Assembly (NCBI RefSeq): GCF_964204865.1
Contig: NC_135264.1
Span: forward strand, 6,106,001-6,170,000
Length of the DNA: 64,000 bases
Direction: 5' to 3'
DNA from: Styela clava
Taxonomy: Eukaryota > Chordata > Ascidiacea > Stolidobranchia > Styelidae
The notes beneath the pieces were generated by a model. That model ran no database searches and had not been told where the DNA came from. It was given only the letters and a program-made list of their open reading frames with translations. The translations under genes and the position numbers were made by a program. Of this stretch, positions 1 through 9,739 are shown one piece after another (position 1 is the stretch's first letter; each line of letters begins with the position of its first letter).

Positions 1-280
1 CATGAAATTTGACTCTTTCTGCTATCACCAATGGTTTGGGGTTGAGATGCTTGTTCACAAGTTCTTTCAGCTGGACATAAGTTTTTTCACCAGGCTTTTC
101 AGGAGCACATAAGTTTCTGATCAAACTGTATGTTTGAGCCCCGCAAACGCTTAATAATATGGCTTTCTTTTTATCAGCACTTTCAATCTCGTTTGCTTCA
201 AAATAATGTCCTAGGCGTTCAACATATTCAGACCAATCTTGGCCATTACTATACTCTTCTATTTTTCCAAAAGTAGTCAT
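1..280 (-). CDS. Ty3/gypsy-type gag, N-terminal part (truncated by window edge)
   Basis: An uninterrupted minus-strand frame starts at the ATG at 280-278 and runs off the left edge (93 codons visible). It begins MTTFGKIEEYSNGQDW, continues with SEYVERLGHYFEANEI, and later contains LSVCGAQTYSLIRNL and PEKPGEKTYVQL. This is the layout of gag N-termini in Ty3/gypsy elements (W-x-x-Y-V-E-R-L, F-x-A-N, G-x-x-x-Y-x-L-L/I, P-G-x-K-T-Y). Gag forms the retrotransposon particle. The start lies just inside an LTR and primer-binding site on the right, so the element reads right to left. No stop or frameshift is seen in the visible part. The family is an inference from motif layout. Confidence 0.85.
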   Translation of the reverse strand, partial: MTTFGKIEEYSNGQDWSEYVERLGHYFEANEIESADKKKAILLSVCGAQTYSLIRNLCAPEKPGEKTYVQLKELVNKHLNPKPLVIAERVKFH

Positions 281-497
281 TTCAGGTATAGTAATTTTTC
301 AGCTACGGAATTTCAGGCTCATAAATTTCAGTCTATAAGGACAATTTCAGCTGCTTATATTGCAGACTCTTCTTTTCGGGTACTTGTAATAACGTTGATT
401 TGAAACACTTACTGTGACACCGGCATGCAGCAGACCGATCCCATTGACACAGCTAACGTTATATGGCAGCAGACTAATCCCATCCTCGTCGCCAAAT
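281..497 (-). other. Retrotransposon leader with primer-binding site
   Basis: Untranslated leader between the LTR and gag. On the minus strand, positions 494-478 read TGGCGACGAGGATGGGA three bases inside the LTR end, which is where a tRNA primer-binding site sits. No other feature is seen. Confidence 0.6.
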
Positions 498-715
498 TGT
501 TGTGTATTCTGCCTTTAGATCTTTATAAACAAGCACCAAGTTTCCATTACAATACTACTTTTATTATAAGAGTCAAGCACTTCAACATAAAGACACCATA
601 GCAGTAACAGACTAAACAGCAAGTCAGCACTTAACACGTGCACAGATAGAACAAGGTCAAATCAGTCTGGGTCAATAGCGTCACCTAGCGGTATCACATC
701 ATATAATATACAACA
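498..715 (-). mobile_element. 5' LTR of the gypsy-type element
   Basis: The 218-bp segment has retroviral-type ends on the minus strand: it starts TGTTGTATATT and ends ATACACAACA (short inverted repeat TGTTGT...ACAACA). An AATAAA signal lies in its downstream part near 558-564, as expected for an LTR. The primer-binding site and gag follow directly, so this is the 5' LTR. The 3' LTR and the second target-site repeat lie outside the window, so age and activity cannot be judged. Confidence 0.75.
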
Positions 716-2870
716 CTAAACAATCATATATTATAGTATATATTTCGATACAAGGTGAAATGACACAAAGTTTCAAACATCGATATGACATTACTGTTTA
801 ACATACATAATGTTCGTTGCCGTTTTGATTTCATATATTAGAATCTGAACCTATATATTATTTACATTAAAAACGTGAACTATGACAATAGACAATACGT
901 TTATTTCGTCGTGCCAGAAATCACAACACAAGTTCACAACAGATAAAAAAAATTATGCATTACAGTAACAGATTTCATTGCAATTGACAGGAAATCGCGA
1001 GGGACCAGAAATGGTCATCATAAGTCAGCGACACCTAGATTTAAGACGAGTCAAAAGTATAAATTGCAATTAAAGAAAGCAATGGATACAAAGAGAAACT
1101 TAGTCATTCAAAAAATTACCAACAAAACAGGGAGTGATATAAATATTCATATACGGTAGCATTTGGGAGAGAGAAAAAAAACATAAAGCGGGAAAATTCA
1201 GTGATAATTTTTTTTTTATCTTTGTTCATTTCGTCATGCAGGAAATAATACACAAATTCAAGGCACAGCTTATACAATACAGAAACGGATTTAGTCGCAA
1301 TTTAAAAGCAGGTGGCTTTCATCGCAAGAAACAGAAGGGGTCATCATAAGTCTGCGACACCAACATTTGAAATGAGTCAAAAATTGAAATAATAAAAAAA
1401 ATGTAACGGTAGAGAATATTAGTCATTCGTAAAAATTGTCCAACAAGGGGAGGGAGGGTAAAGATTCCTGTGAAACATCACATATAATTTTAGAATGAGA
1501 TAAAAAAAAGTCTTGAAAATACAATAAGACAAGTAGTTTTGAGAAGAAAAAAAACGGTTTAGCATATCAATTTCCTGAACTTCTGTATAATGGCAACTAT
1601 TAAATATTGTCACTTGCAACATCAAATCGAGCTATATTTTTATTTGCAGAATAATAAATAAATAAAAAATTACATAACTTTTAGGTACGAATGCGAAAGC
1701 AGAATTCATACTCCATGTACATCCAACATATGAGATTTGAAAGTGAGAAGAGAAAATGATGCAGTTTAAATCTGACTGTGAAATAGGAAGAACAGTCTCG
1801 GTGACCTTATTGCCACCAACTAACAAATGTCAGCCGGGCCATCAAAAATCCAGAGAACAGAAACATATTCAAGCCCCATAAGTCTAAAGGTGATTGCATG
1901 AGTAATAAAAAAATTTAGAATGAAGTGATTGAGGTATGTCATATTTGATAAAGCAAAATCAATTCATCGCGACTGTAAAAGCTAACATTTTCATTCCCAA
2001 AGTCACCACCATTTTATACAATTCATGATTCGTTCGCTGTTCTACATAGGTAATATATTCAAAAATTTGCATTGCACCTTATTCATCATGTATGTTTTTC
2101 TCAATATATTTCAGATGGTGATTATACAATCACAAAAAGAGTTGTGGTGAAGTTCAAACAAAGTGTACCCTTGCTAAGCATTCTTGGTTGGGAAAGTTGA
2201 ATTGGTTTTTCATGTTGTTGCAATATATTTTGAACCTACTTATGTTGGGAATTCTAAATTAAGCAAAATAATATTGTGTACAAATTTGAATAAAGAAATT
2301 GTTTCTTTTTTAATGCTGTTGCAACCAAAGCCAGTGTAATAAGACCAGATCCCAATTTATTGTAAATTTGAGACATAACTTTCTTCGAAAATTTAAGTCT
2401 ACCTCAAATTTCAAATGCCATTCACTTATTAATTTCTTGCATGTCACCATTATTGCAATTTATACAAATCAACTTATGTAAAATTTCATTAATAATAAAA
2501 ATAAAAAATATCATAATTATTGTTGAGTGTTCGAGGGGTGCGAGTTTGACATCCTCTGGTCTACCGTGCTGAGAATGAATCCAAATGATATCCAGGCTTC
2601 AGCCCCGATCACCTATTAAACAAATTCCCCATCCAGTAGGGCATTTATGCAGAGTCCCAACAACTTGGGGGATCATTCCATTTACTAATTTTCAATTGTA
2701 GACTAATCTTCTTTTTAAAACATGATTGGTACCTAATCAAGGGTGAAATTTCCTTTCTTGATAGCTGCTTTCTCCTTCCATATAGTTACATTCTTTTGCA
2801 GTTCATTACAATATACAATACAATTTTATTTCGATTACTCTTACTTTGCAAAGTACGTCATTTTATAGAT
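716..2870. other. Non-coding AT-rich stretch
   Basis: No reading frame here resembles a protein, and no splice-bounded exon was recognised. It contains one diverged tandem duplication (listed separately). A SINE- or transposon-like patch of higher GC at about 2525-2680 could not be classified. Confidence 0.5.
905..1450. repeat. Diverged tandem duplication, about 0.32-kb period
   Basis: Positions 905-1138 and 1228-1450 align in the same orientation. Both carry TCGT[C/G]ATGC followed by an 'AGAAATCACAACACAAGTTC'-like block, then GGTCATCATAAGTC and GCGACACC. Both then carry a GAGTCAAAA block and TTAGTCATTC before an ACCAACAA/GTCCAACAA block. Substitutions and small indels are many, so this is an old duplication. 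No function is visible. Confidence 0.6.
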
Positions 2871-2875
2871 AGCTC

Positions 2876-3012
2876 TTAGTATAAGTATAAGTATAAGTTT
2901 ATTTCGACTCCATAATCAGCATAACAATACATTTGACAGATAAAAACAAATAAATAAAAACTGATTATGAAATCAGGGGAGCAAACAAAACCTTAGATAA
3001 GGTTTATAACGT
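2876..3012 (-). mobile_element. Probable LINE 3' end with hexamer tail
   Basis: On the minus strand a short unique part ends GAGTCGAAATAAACTTATAC and runs into an (ACTTAT)n microsatellite at about 2878-2898. A polyadenylation signal placed immediately before a short tandem tail is typical of CR1/L2-like non-LTR retrotransposon 3' ends. No reverse-transcriptase coding sequence is attached. Confidence 0.45.
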
Positions 3013-3546
3013 ACAAAATATAAGATGGAAGGTTTTGCCAAGAGGAAGTGGTACGTGTTTACTCACCTAAAATTATTAAGTTATTTAGGTATGTAATCCT
3101 TTTCCTCTGGAAAGTTTAGCTCCCAAATATCAGGCAAATCCTGCTCGGTGTATTCCAGTGCAATGACTGAATGAGAAAATCCAGTCTGCCAGTACCATCA
3201 CTTTTGAAGTAGCTCCGTGTGATTTGGGTGACTGTGTAACAGAGCAGCTCAAATGCATAACAGATATACAAGCTAGTCTGTATTCGATCTATAAATGAGA
3301 AAAAGACTGTTGAAAAAACGCTAACACACAGCGATATATTTAAACAAGTCAAAGCAACGCACAAGTATAAACCTGACGAAACGTGCTACGCAACGAGTGT
3401 CCCCCTAAACGGAACAAAAAACAGAGCTGGCAGCATCGGTCAAAGGTCATGAAAGTTGGTAATGGTTTTATGGCGCTATTTCCGGTATATTTACAAGGTT
3501 ATGTACCGGATTATTGGTCATCATGCGAAATTTTATCTAATTTTTT

Positions 3547-3662
3547 GGTGCTCCAGAAGTATGTGCACCAATATGTCGCACAACCTGATTCCGCTACACA
3601 CACACACACACATGCTATTTTCAGGTTGTGCGCCATCTTGGTGCACATACTTCTGGAGGTCC
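3547..3662. mobile_element. Foldback (MITE-like) element, copy A
   Basis: The two halves are inverted copies. The left arm from 3551 has CTCCAGAAGTATGTGCACCA then GTCGCACAACCTGA. The right arm, read from 3658 on the minus strand, has CTCCAGAAGTATGTGCACCA then AAGATGGCGCACAACCTGA. They are separated by a (CA)n-containing loop. A second copy lies at 34078-34187. There is no coding capacity. TTAGGG-type repeats lie next to this copy and inside the other. Confidence 0.7.
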
Positions 3663-3667
3663 CTTTT

Positions 3668-3686
3668 TACCTAACCCTAACCCTAA
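3668..3686. repeat. Short interstitial telomere-like array
   Basis: ACCTAACCCTAACCCTAA is three CCCTAA units directly beside foldback copy A. Another short array (GGGGTTAGGGTTAGGGTT) is at 6586-6604. These fit internal TTAGGG remnants, not a chromosome end. Confidence 0.6.
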
Positions 3687-3879
3687 AGCCAACCATATCC
3701 ACATGGAAAATGTTCTAAATTATAGTACCCAAAATGTGTCACCAGCAGGGGCAGACCTGCCATTACAGCATTACTGGCTACATACGTTGGTTTGTGTTTT
3801 TAATTTGCTGCCGTGGTAATCCAACTCAAAACAAGGTGCCCCGAACTCATTGCAAAATTTTTTTCTGCTTCACACTGTT

Positions 3880-3972
3880 TCCCTCTATTTTGCGCTCTTT
3901 CGCGCTGTTTCCCCACTATTTTGCGCTGTTTCCCTCTGTTTCGCGCTCTTTGCGGTGTTTCGCGCTGTATTC
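3880..3972. repeat. Minisatellite of TTTCGCGCTGTTTCC-like units
   Basis: Imperfect reiteration of TTTTGCGCTCTTTCGCGCTG and TTTCCCTCTGTTTCGCGCTC blocks, giving a local run of CGCGCT motifs in otherwise AT-rich DNA. No protein-like frame. Confidence 0.5.
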
Positions 3973-4199
3973 AGTAAGTAGTAAGACCGGGCTGCGGACA
4001 CTGCATATAAAATTGAAAATAGGGAATGCATAATGCTTGTTAACAATTATGTTAAGTCATGCATGTATACTTTTGTCGTGCTTTCATGCCTGTAGTATAC
4101 CTATTTCGTTTTTATCTTCAACACTAACATAAAAAAACAAGAGAGCTATGCTCAAATATATGGACACGTAGAGTCACATAATTTTGATGACGTCATAGC

Positions 4200-4313
4200 G
4201 AAAAGTAATAGCCTTCTGGAAAAAATTTTTTATCTTTAACCACTAAAAATTTCAAAGCAATTGGTCCAGTATTCGAAGAGAAAAGCGACTTTTTAAAAAC
4301 GTGTCAAGCGGTA
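4200..4313. repeat. Dispersed repeat, copy 1
   Basis: AAAAGTAATAGCCTTCTGGA through AAGCGACTTTTTAAAAACGT is closely repeated at 5962-6075 in the same orientation, and a GACGTCATAGC motif precedes both copies. The 1.6 kb between them holds other duplications. It is probably a fragment of an unclassified interspersed repeat. Confidence 0.6.
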
Positions 4314-4317
4314 CTGA

Positions 4318-4973
4318 GTTAGCAGTCAGGCAGCATCTTACCTGTACACTGTAGGCCATATACGGTAATTGATCACAGAACAGTTGTTTCCTTGCAAATT
4401 TTATGTTGTTTACACTTTAGGACAGATAATTGATCCCAGAACAATTCTTCCCTTTCAAATTTTATGTTGTTTCCAGTAGACTCTCATCAAAATAAACAAA
4501 TATAGTAGGCTACAAGTGCTACAACGCTTGCATTACTGCACTGGTAGGACCGTGAAAGAATAAGTTACGGTAATTTCATTGTGGTAAGACACCGGTACCG
4601 GTACCAGTACCAGTATCGTACTTACGTACTGAGCTACCAGTACCGGTTAGCAGTCAGCCAGCATCTTACCTGTACACTGTAGGCCATATACGGTAATTGA
4701 TCACAGAACAGTTGTTCCCTTGCAAATTTTATGTTGTTTACACTTTAGGACAGATAATTGATCACAGAACAATTCTTCCCTTTTAAATTTCATGTTGTTT
4801 CCAGTAGACTCTCATCAAAATAAACAAATATAGTAGGCTACAAGTGCTACAACGCTTGCATTACTGCACTGGTAGGACCGTGAAAGAATAAGTTACGGTA
4901 ATTTCATTGTGGTAAGACACCGGTACCGGCACCAGTACCAGTATCGTACTTACGTACTGAGCTACCAGTACCG
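4318..4973. repeat. Recent 328-bp tandem duplication
   Basis: Unit 1 starts at 4318 and unit 2 at 4646, both with GTTAGCAGTCAG[G/C]CAGCATC. They stay nearly identical through the CTACAACGCTTGCATTACTG and GGTACCGGTACCAGTACC blocks. Only scattered single-base differences are seen, so the duplication is young. Each unit ends in GTACCGGTACC-type palindromic runs that may have promoted unequal exchange. No coding frame is conserved between the units. Confidence 0.8.
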
Positions 4974-5394
4974 GTACCGAACCTGTAGGTCTGATATTCC
5001 GTTCCGCATACGATAGGCTATAAAACTTGCATTGCAGCATTAGTAATACCGCGGAAGGAATAAGTCAATTTCACTGCGTTACGGTACCTGTATGGCAACT
5101 TACCAGTACCGACCTACAGTAGCTGTAGCTGGTGGTGTAGCCAGTCTGCGGACAATTTCATTCAAACCGCTATAAAACAAAAACCAATATATCTAACCCG
5201 TTAATTTTTTCACCGTGGGTGCATTGGCGGCATTTATTCTACACGCTAAACCTCGTATTAACTTTCTACGACAAAGGGTTGAAGCTATACAAATCCCCAA
5301 AGTACGGCACTCGAAAGACGTATTTGCGACCAGTGTGCGACCACGGATTTCAAGCCTTGATCATCGTTTATGCTGCGTCGAGACTATCGCATAC

Positions 5395-5645
5395 GCAGCC
5401 ATACAGCAATCAAACAGACAAAACACGGTGGTCGCAAATTGGTTGACAATTGCTGGTCTTGTGACAGCGTGAAAACATTGGGCTTCTAATTGCATTTCTG
5501 ACCGTCATATATTTCAAGAACACGGTTATTTCGAACAAAACTCGTTAAATTATAAACAAAGCACCACATCACAGCAATCAAACAGCCGAAAACACGGTGG
5601 CCGTAAATTGGTTGACAAAGATATTATCGACGTATCGGAAATGCA
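5395..5645. repeat. Short direct duplication
   Basis: ACAGCAATCAAACAG followed by AACACGGTGG and AAATTGGTTGACAA occurs at about 5402-5450 and again at about 5573-5620. A CTTGTGACAGCGTGAA block is at 5458-5473 and again at 5833-5848. It is a small mosaic of duplicated segments of unknown origin. Confidence 0.5.
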
Positions 5646-5961
5646 CACCCCCTATTCCCCCTCCTTCAAATGTAGAAACGCGAAACTTTCAAATATGGTT
5701 AAAAGAAACACAACTCTACCCACCTGCCAAGTTTCATCTTTTTATTTCTCATATTTGTATGAATTTTCAAGCTTTTGACAGCTACGAGTTAGTTCAGTGT
5801 CACCGCGCTGTGTTACGGTACCAGAACTCCTGTCTTGTGACAGCGTGAATTGAAATTGCAAGATGGTCCGTTGGACACAAAATGGCGTCCGATAACCACA
5901 GAACGTTTAGTGACGTCATAGCAAACAAAAACAAATCTTACAGAGCTAACAGAAATATTTG

Positions 5962-6075
5962 AAATAAATAAAAGTAATAGCCTTCTGGAGAAAAATTTCA
6001 TCTTCAACCACTGAAAATTTCAAAGCAATTAGTCCAGTAATCAAAGAGAAAAGCGACTTTTTAAAAACGTGTCAA
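5962..6075. repeat. Dispersed repeat, copy 2
   Basis: Second copy of the repeat at 4200-4313 in the same orientation, with the same internal order and about 90% similarity by eye. Confidence 0.6.
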
Positions 6076-6195
6076 AGAACAAGAACAACAACATAATATT
6101 GAAACGATCGTTATGTCCACTACGTGTCCAACAAGAACAAGAACAACAACAACATAATATTGAAACGATTGTTATGTCCACTACGTGTCCAAAAA
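6075..6195. repeat. Tandem pair of about 58-bp units
   Basis: Unit 1 (6075-6132) and unit 2 (6133-6195) both read AAGAACAAGAACAACAAC, then ATAATATTGAAACGAT, then GTTATGTCCACTACGTGTCC. Unit 2 has an extra AAC triplet. It directly continues the dispersed repeat at 5962. Confidence 0.75.
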
Positions 6196-6900
6196 CTGCG
6201 TCAAAAAGGGGCGGCCAAGAAAATCGCTGACCCGTAGCGCTGCTGTGATATTCCTGTGTTTACGTTTTTTTGCGTTTTATCAGCTGACCATTCCAAAACG
6301 CAAGTGCAGTTTTAAGTATTCTGTGGCATCTGCAGCTGCCGCAAAACCATGGCGGTATTTCCATACCATGGCCGCTACGGCCAAACTCATGGCAACTGAC
6401 TTTTTAGCTGCCACAAACCAATGTCGAGCTGCCGTTACCGCGGCAGCAAATTGAAAACCAATGGCAGGTAAAATTTTGCTGCCGTAACCGCGGCAGGTGG
6501 GCCGTAAAGACAGGGCTGTCTATTATGGTGACAAATATTGGGTAAGTTGGAACGTTTTTCTTATGGATACAGTTTTGATTGATTTGGGGTTAGGGTTAGG
6601 GTTTAAGTAGATATAATTCCACATGATCAAATAAAATCTGGTACATTAATTTGTGAATATACCGTTAATACTGATTACTGAATACTGAATAGCGCTATAA
6701 AACCATGGCAAGAGCTGCCGCGGTTCGTTCGTGGCAGGAGCTGCCATGAAGTGGTAAGAACTGCGCCTCCCAAAACGTTTGCTATAGCATTCGTGCATTA
6801 TCGCCTGCTGGTGATTTCAGTTATTCCGGGATTTTTGGTGACTGCGCTTCAAAGGACAGGCTCCTAATTTCTATAAATACTACTTAGGTACCTATTCATT
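6196..6900 (+). promoter_or_regulatory. GC-richer 5' flank of NRBF2 with CTGCCGCGG palindromes
   Basis: This 0.7-kb stretch before NRBF2 is richer in G+C than its surroundings. It carries repeated GCTGCCG / CGGCAGC motifs (about 6320-6500 and 6715-6750), including inverted pairs around TTACCGCGGCAG, and a TTAGGG-type run at 6586-6604. No TATA box is obvious. TACTACTTAG just upstream of the start codon could be a splice acceptor of a 5'UTR intron or a trans-splicing site, but this is not proven. Confidence 0.3.
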
Positions 6901-8172
6901 ATGTCAGTACCTGCCTCTATGACATTCATGAGCTTTGATATGGAACAACCATTGAACAAAGCACATGGATACGAACGGGTAGCTGAAGGTTTTATGAAGA
7001 AAGAAAAATGGGAGGAAGCCGAGAAAAACTACATTTTAGCAGCAGAAATGATGAGAAAAGCACTCGATCAGGTGTCATGTACAAAAATAGCACTTCCTAT
7101 CAGAATGCAAGCTGAAAAATTTGAAAAAATGAGGGACGTTATTAATATTAAGCAAAGGGAGGCAAATTCCATGAAAAATATGATTCCAAACAGTCAAAAG
7201 TCGCCACATTCACATTCAAAATCTGGTGATCGTAATAAAATTGAATATCAGGTTAATGAAGATCAACCAATCCCTCAAAGTGAAGAAAAAACAGTAGATA
7301 AAAGCACAGAAACGTTTCGAATTTCCAAACCAAAAAAGAAATGCTCACCAGCAAACACATGGCAATTTGTCCCTCGAGATATCATTCACTTAGTTCAAGA
7401 ACGAGAGACAGATTCATTGTTGCAATTCTTGAATTTTCCAGTAGTTAACCAGGAAGAAGAAAATGCTGAGCTTTTTTCATCAACGACAAAAAACAGAAAG
7501 CCCAAAAGTCAAGAGGCCATCATCGAAGAATATCGAATGCGATTTCAAGCATTACAAACCACTGCTATAGCTTTGGTGAAGGCTTTAGAAGACACAGAAA
7601 ATGAAAACCAGTCTTTGAAATCTGAAGTCAGCGATTTGAGGTCCGAGATATCAAATTTGAGCGAAAGACTAATGGTATATGAAGAAAACAGAAATTATTC
7701 ACCCCTCGCTTTTAGCGCAGAAGATATGGGTGAACCCGTAAAGAACTTTATGCCACAAAAATTTAACAGCGATCCAATGGCAGCATCAATGCTCATTGGT
7801 CAACCTGAAAACTACTTCAAATTTGAAGGAAACGATATTGCATCAGAAATCCGACAAGCTGCTGAGGAAGAGTTCACACAACGCAAAAACTTCAAATCAT
7901 TACCAGCATTTAACTCAAAATCGAAGAATGTTTTGTTTGACCAATGGGGACCAGACTTGGGGTCAATGGACCAATCAGTGAGATATGAAGATTTAGAAGA
8001 GGAAGTAAATGCTGAAGTCTCTGAGACAATATCACACTCAAGATCTGATGCTAATTCCCACTGCGGTGTCAGATCGCCACTGCATTATGCAAGTATTGCA
8101 GGACTGCCACCCTTGTCGCCCGTTCATTTTGAACTTGATGAAAAAGACAATATAGTTACAAATCACATTTAG
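6901..8172 (+). CDS. NRBF2: Nuclear receptor-binding factor 2 (autophagy PI3KC3 complex I subunit)
   Basis: A single uninterrupted frame of 423 codons. Residues about 15-90 (PLNKAHGYERVAEGFMKKEK, EEAEKNYILAAEMM) match the helical MIT domain that starts NRBF2 proteins. Residues about 205-263 form a coiled coil rich in E/N/L heptads. Near the C-terminus AGLPPLSPVHFEL resembles the LPPLDFPSPEL segment of vertebrate NRBF2. In animals NRBF2 binds ATG14-Beclin1-VPS34-VPS15 through its MIT domain and tunes autophagy, and it also contacts nuclear receptors. Human NRBF2 is about 287 residues, so this copy is long, mostly in low-complexity linkers at 95-160 and 275-380. It has no introns, unlike the vertebrate gene. 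The start is the first ATG of the frame. Its neighbour pygopus converges on it. Confidence 0.85.
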   Translation: MSVPASMTFMSFDMEQPLNKAHGYERVAEGFMKKEKWEEAEKNYILAAEMMRKALDQVSCTKIALPIRMQAEKFEKMRDVINIKQREANSMKNMIPNSQKSPHSHSKSGDRNKIEYQVNEDQPIPQSEEKTVDKSTETFRISKPKKKCSPANTWQFVPRDIIHLVQERETDSLLQFLNFPVVNQEEENAELFSSTTKNRKPKSQEAIIEEYRMRFQALQTTAIALVKALEDTENENQSLKSEVSDLRSEISNLSERLMVYEENRNYSPLAFSAEDMGEPVKNFMPQKFNSDPMAASMLIGQPENYFKFEGNDIASEIRQAAEEEFTQRKNFKSLPAFNSKSKNVLFDQWGPDLGSMDQSVRYEDLEEEVNAEVSETISHSRSDANSHCGVRSPLHYASIAGLPPLSPVHFELDEKDNIVTNHI

Positions 8173-8321
8173 TTGTGAAGAAAAACCTACTTTTGAATTT
8201 TTTTTTTAAATCAGTATATTGTAGGTGTGGGTTACTGTGCTTTCGTTCCATTTTTAAGGTATGACACAATGATCGCTACCGGTTCTATTCCATGTATGAC
8301 CCCAAATGCTATTGAATGCTA

Positions 8322-8327
8322 AATAAA
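8322..8327 (+). terminator. Polyadenylation signal of NRBF2
   Basis: AATAAA about 150 bases past the NRBF2 stop codon, the first such hexamer downstream on that strand. Confidence 0.6.
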
Positions 8328-9739
8328 CAGTGGGTTTGATTTTTAGAGCAGTACTGCCAATTATGTGCAATATCTCTTATATGGACTTGTTCTTTATATG
8401 ATTCCAATGATGATGAAAATTTTCTAAATCAAAGTTAACCAGATGATAGTGTTAAAATCAGTGCTGGGGTTTGAAATCACAATTATTCCAGAAACCCTGG
8501 CATCATAGCCATAGTTTTGGTACGATCACTATCATGATACAGGATGTCCAGATGCACGACTCTAAACTATGATCGATATGAAAGTGTCAAATTTTAAAAT
8601 CTTACTCCGATTTGAAACTGTAATAAAAAGAAATATAAGTTGAAAAATGAAGTTTTATTATTTGGAAGTCCTCGTAAATAATGAGAAAAAATAGTTTTAA
8701 GATTGGAATCTGCCGGTGTTACTAAAATTTCTGGTAGCTTTGACTCCATTCTCCCCAACCCTGGTGTCACATATCAACCAGATTGATTGGAGAGTCTGGG
8801 TGCAACTATATTTTCTTGATGTTTCATCTGACCTAAGTCACCACTTCCTCATACAAACATAATGCAACTAGCAAGACCCCACCCCACTCTTTGTAAACTA
8901 AGAAATGATTAATTTCGTTCACCCTTCTCTACAAGTATGGAACAGGATTATTTAGACAAAATGTATTCAATAGAAATACAGATAAGCACATTTTTCACTC
9001 AAAGTATTCGTTGCGTCACCATTACTTTTTATTATGGCACGTTAGTATGAAGTTTATCATACACATCTCAGGAACAATCGGCCAAATATAAATATGGTTG
9101 GTAACATCATTAACTGAAACAACTTTCAAACGTTATTATGACATAATAAAACTGTAAACTAGGAAATTTTTTGAACAATCAAAATAACGAAAAAATTAAA
9201 TGATTGTTTGAATGACACCCAGTAGGCATATTAATATATATCTTTATCAGAATAATAATAAATATTGATAACATGATCTATCCATTGCTATATTAGTATT
9301 TATCTATGACAGGGTTTTCCACACTTTCTGTTCATTGGTACCCTTTGGACAATGTAATTAAGATATGCTCATGTACCCCCAAAATTGTATTGCGTGTTGT
9401 GATTGGGCAAAATAAGTCATGTGGTCTGCGGAAGTAGACTTAGTAGTAACTGTAGTTGAAGCTTCTGCTTTGATGAAAATGTGTAAACTCAATCCAATAT
9501 GGATTTAAATTACTCCTGATCAGTTCTAGTACCATAATTTCAATATAATGTTCATATTTACTGCATTTCTCTGATATCAGCTCTCGAAAGGCGTAAGGCG
9601 TTATATTGCTGCATTGGTATCCACCTCATGCGGTAGCTAACTCCAATGGTTATAGTACTTTACCTCACAGACCATTTAGCAAATGCTGCATACATACATT
9701 GTAACCATTATCTTGTTATAAGCAAGAATGCATGTTAGA
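8328..9739. other. Intergenic region between convergent NRBF2 and pygopus
   Basis: AT-rich, with no protein-like frame. CAGGGTTTTCCACACTTT at about 9310 resembles a hAT terminus, but no partner end was found. The pygopus 3'UTR must lie in the right part. Confidence 0.5.

Noticed and set aside
5215..5472. Open frame of 85 codons on the plus strand
   Set aside because: Lies in duplicated repeat DNA, has no domain-like pattern and no conserved counterpart in the duplicate copy.
9310..9400. hAT terminus CAGGGTTTTCCACACTTT
   Set aside because: No matching inverted end or 8-bp flank repeat was found within 2 kb.
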